16,459 bases of DNA from DASWHX01 sp036397995 (lineage in GTDB: Bacteria > Bacteroidota > Bacteroidia > Cytophagales > Cyclobacteriaceae), in NCBI GenBank assembly GCA_036397995.1, contig DASWHX010000039.1:1-16459 (forward strand). The letters run 5' to 3'. Below are positions 15,079-16,459 of the stretch, piece by piece. Below the pieces are notes generated by a model. It searched no databases. It saw only the letters and a program-made list of their open reading frames with translations, and was not told where the DNA came from. The position numbers and the translations under genes were made by a program. The number at the start of each line of letters is the position of its first letter. The stretch's first letter is position 1.

Positions 15079-16459
15079 TTACATTCGGTCTGGTACTTCT
15101 ATTCCTAATAACAACATCGCTGCCTTAATTGTTCGTGAAGTAATATAAGACAACTGAACCCTGGCTTTTATCTTTTCAGGATCCTTTTCATTAAAGATCG
15201 ATATTTCTGAATAAAATTTATTGTATTCTTTGGCAATTTCATAGACATACTGAGCAATTAATGACGGAGACAGCTCTTTGGCAGCTTCATCAATTCTGTT
15301 CTCAAAGTCATTTATCAGGAACAGGACATCTCTCTCATATCGATTTATCTCTGTCATTGAAAAACTACCTCGTGGATCAAAGTTTAATTCTGCCGCTTTC
15401 CTTAATATGGAAGCAATTCGGGCATGCGTATATTGAATAAAAGGGCCGGTGTTTCCCTGGAACTCAATGGATTCTTCAGGATCAAATTGCATTCGCTTGC
15501 GCGGATCTATCCGTAAAAGGAAATATTTCAGAGCTCCCAAACCCAAAATTCTGTATAAATCTTTTGCCTGTTCTTCTTCGAAACCTTCAATCTTTCCCAA
15601 TTCCCGGGTATGCTTTTCAGCGGTTATGATCATCTCTTCCATAAGATCATCGGCATCAACTACGGTTCCTTCCCTTGACTTCATTCTGCCGGTTGGTAGA
15701 TCTACCATACCATACGAAAGATGATAGAGACCTTTATACCATTCTACACCCAATTTTTTTAATATCAGAAAAAGAACTTTGAAGTGATAGTCCTGTTCAT
15801 TGCCAACCGTGTATATTATCCTGGATAATCCTGGGTAGTCCCTGAATCGCATCATGGCCGTGCCAATATCCTGGGTTATATAAACTGAAGTGCCATCTTT
15901 ACGAAGCAGCAATTTTTCATCAAGTCCCTCATCAGTCAGGTCAACCCAAACCGAGCCGTCTTCTTTCCTGGTAAAATTCCCCGACTCAACACCTTTCAAC
16001 ACTTCATTCTTTCCTTCCAAATAAGTCTCCGACTCATAATAAAGTCGATCAAACTCGACTCCCATGGTCTTGTAGGTTTTTTCAAACCCATCATAAACCC
16101 ATTGATTCATTTTCTCCCAAAGAGAATATGCTTCGGTGTCCTTATCTTCCCATTTTTTCAACAACTCCTGAGCTTCCTTCATTATTGAAGCTTCCTTCTC
16201 TGCATCTTCTTTTGAGATTCCCTCGGCCATCAGCTGGCGAACTTCCTCTCTATATATCTGGTCGAACTTCACATAGTATTTTCCTACAAATTTGTCTCCC
16301 TTCATACCTGCCGATTCAGGTGTTTCACCTTTGCCAAATTTTATCCACGCAAGCATAGATTTACAAATATGAATTCCCCTGTCATTTATAATCTGAACTT
16401 TATGAACTGTATTGCCATTTGCTTCAAGAATTTTCGCTACAGAGTATCCAAGGAAATTG
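15079..16459 (-). CDS. argS: Arginyl-tRNA synthetase (5' end outside window)
   Basis: Class I aminoacyl-tRNA synthetase that charges tRNA-Arg. The frame stays open to the right edge: upstream of Met at 16356 it reads NFLGYSVAKILEANG and VHKVQIINDRGIHICKSM, which is standard ArgS sequence, so that Met is internal. About 459 residues are present; roughly 130 N-terminal residues, including the HIGH motif expected just before NNFLGYS, lie outside. The KMSKS counterpart is GRMKSREG (in PTGRMKSREGTVVDADDL). The C-terminal anticodon-binding DALR domain contains FIQYTHARIASILRKA and ends in GIEVPDRM. It heads a probable operon: the peroxidase follows after 2 bp, then menA. Confidence 0.97.
   Translation of the reverse strand, partial: NFLGYSVAKILEANGNTVHKVQIINDRGIHICKSMLAWIKFGKGETPESAGMKGDKFVGKYYVKFDQIYREEVRQLMAEGISKEDAEKEASIMKEAQELLKKWEDKDTEAYSLWEKMNQWVYDGFEKTYKTMGVEFDRLYYESETYLEGKNEVLKGVESGNFTRKEDGSVWVDLTDEGLDEKLLLRKDGTSVYITQDIGTAMMRFRDYPGLSRIIYTVGNEQDYHFKVLFLILKKLGVEWYKGLYHLSYGMVDLPTGRMKSREGTVVDADDLMEEMIITAEKHTRELGKIEGFEEEQAKDLYRILGLGALKYFLLRIDPRKRMQFDPEESIEFQGNTGPFIQYTHARIASILRKAAELNFDPRGSFSMTEINRYERDVLFLINDFENRIDEAAKELSPSLIAQYVYEIAKEYNKFYSEISIFNEKDPEKIKARVQLSYITSRTIKAAMLLLGIEVPDRM

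Noticed and set aside
16354..16356. ATG at 16356 as the true argS start
   Set aside because: The frame continues upstream with conserved ArgS sequence (NDRGIHICKS), so this Met is internal.

Overview
The window looks like a chromosomal segment of a Bacteroidetes bacterium, probably of the Cytophagales type. This is inferred from gene content: a DUF3667 zinc-ribbon membrane protein, LytS-type kinases with a LytTR regulator, guaA followed by a TPR/periplasmic-binding lipoprotein, and menaquinone synthesis by MenA. The near absence of Shine-Dalgarno sequences fits too. No phage, transposase, rRNA, tRNA or CRISPR array was seen.

Layout. 1-605 is an array of ~87-bp imperfectly palindromic repeats, cut by the left edge. 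640-2109 (-) is cardiolipin synthase, divergent from a DUF3667 protein (2251-3441, +). That gene runs convergently, with a 27-bp overlap, into a guaA-lipoprotein operon on the - strand (6732-3415). 6907-11386 (+) holds a secreted protein with ten 34-residue 'SDYY' repeats, then a tightly packed module: a LytS-type histidine kinase, a second LytS-like protein lacking the catalytic His and Asn (a predicted pseudokinase), and a LytTR response regulator. 11391-12321 is a second patch of the same palindromic repeats, with a GxxExxY protein (PD-(D/E)XK nuclease fold) set inside it. 12342-13539 (-) encodes a SUI1/YciH-type factor and a tandem universal stress protein. 13596-16459 (-) is an argS-gpx-menA operon; argS is cut by the right edge.

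How the parts fit. Most genes are housekeeping (membrane lipid, GMP, tRNA charging, menaquinone, peroxide defence). Two accessory parts stand out. One is the 6.9-11.4 kb signalling cluster, where a secreted repeat protein sits upstream of a kinase/pseudokinase pair and a DNA-binding regulator. The other is the repeat family with its embedded nuclease-fold gene: the repeats alternate two 29-nt arms (A and approximately the reverse complement of A), lie at gene 3' ends, and touch the GxxExxY gene on both sides, as if gene and repeats formed one element.
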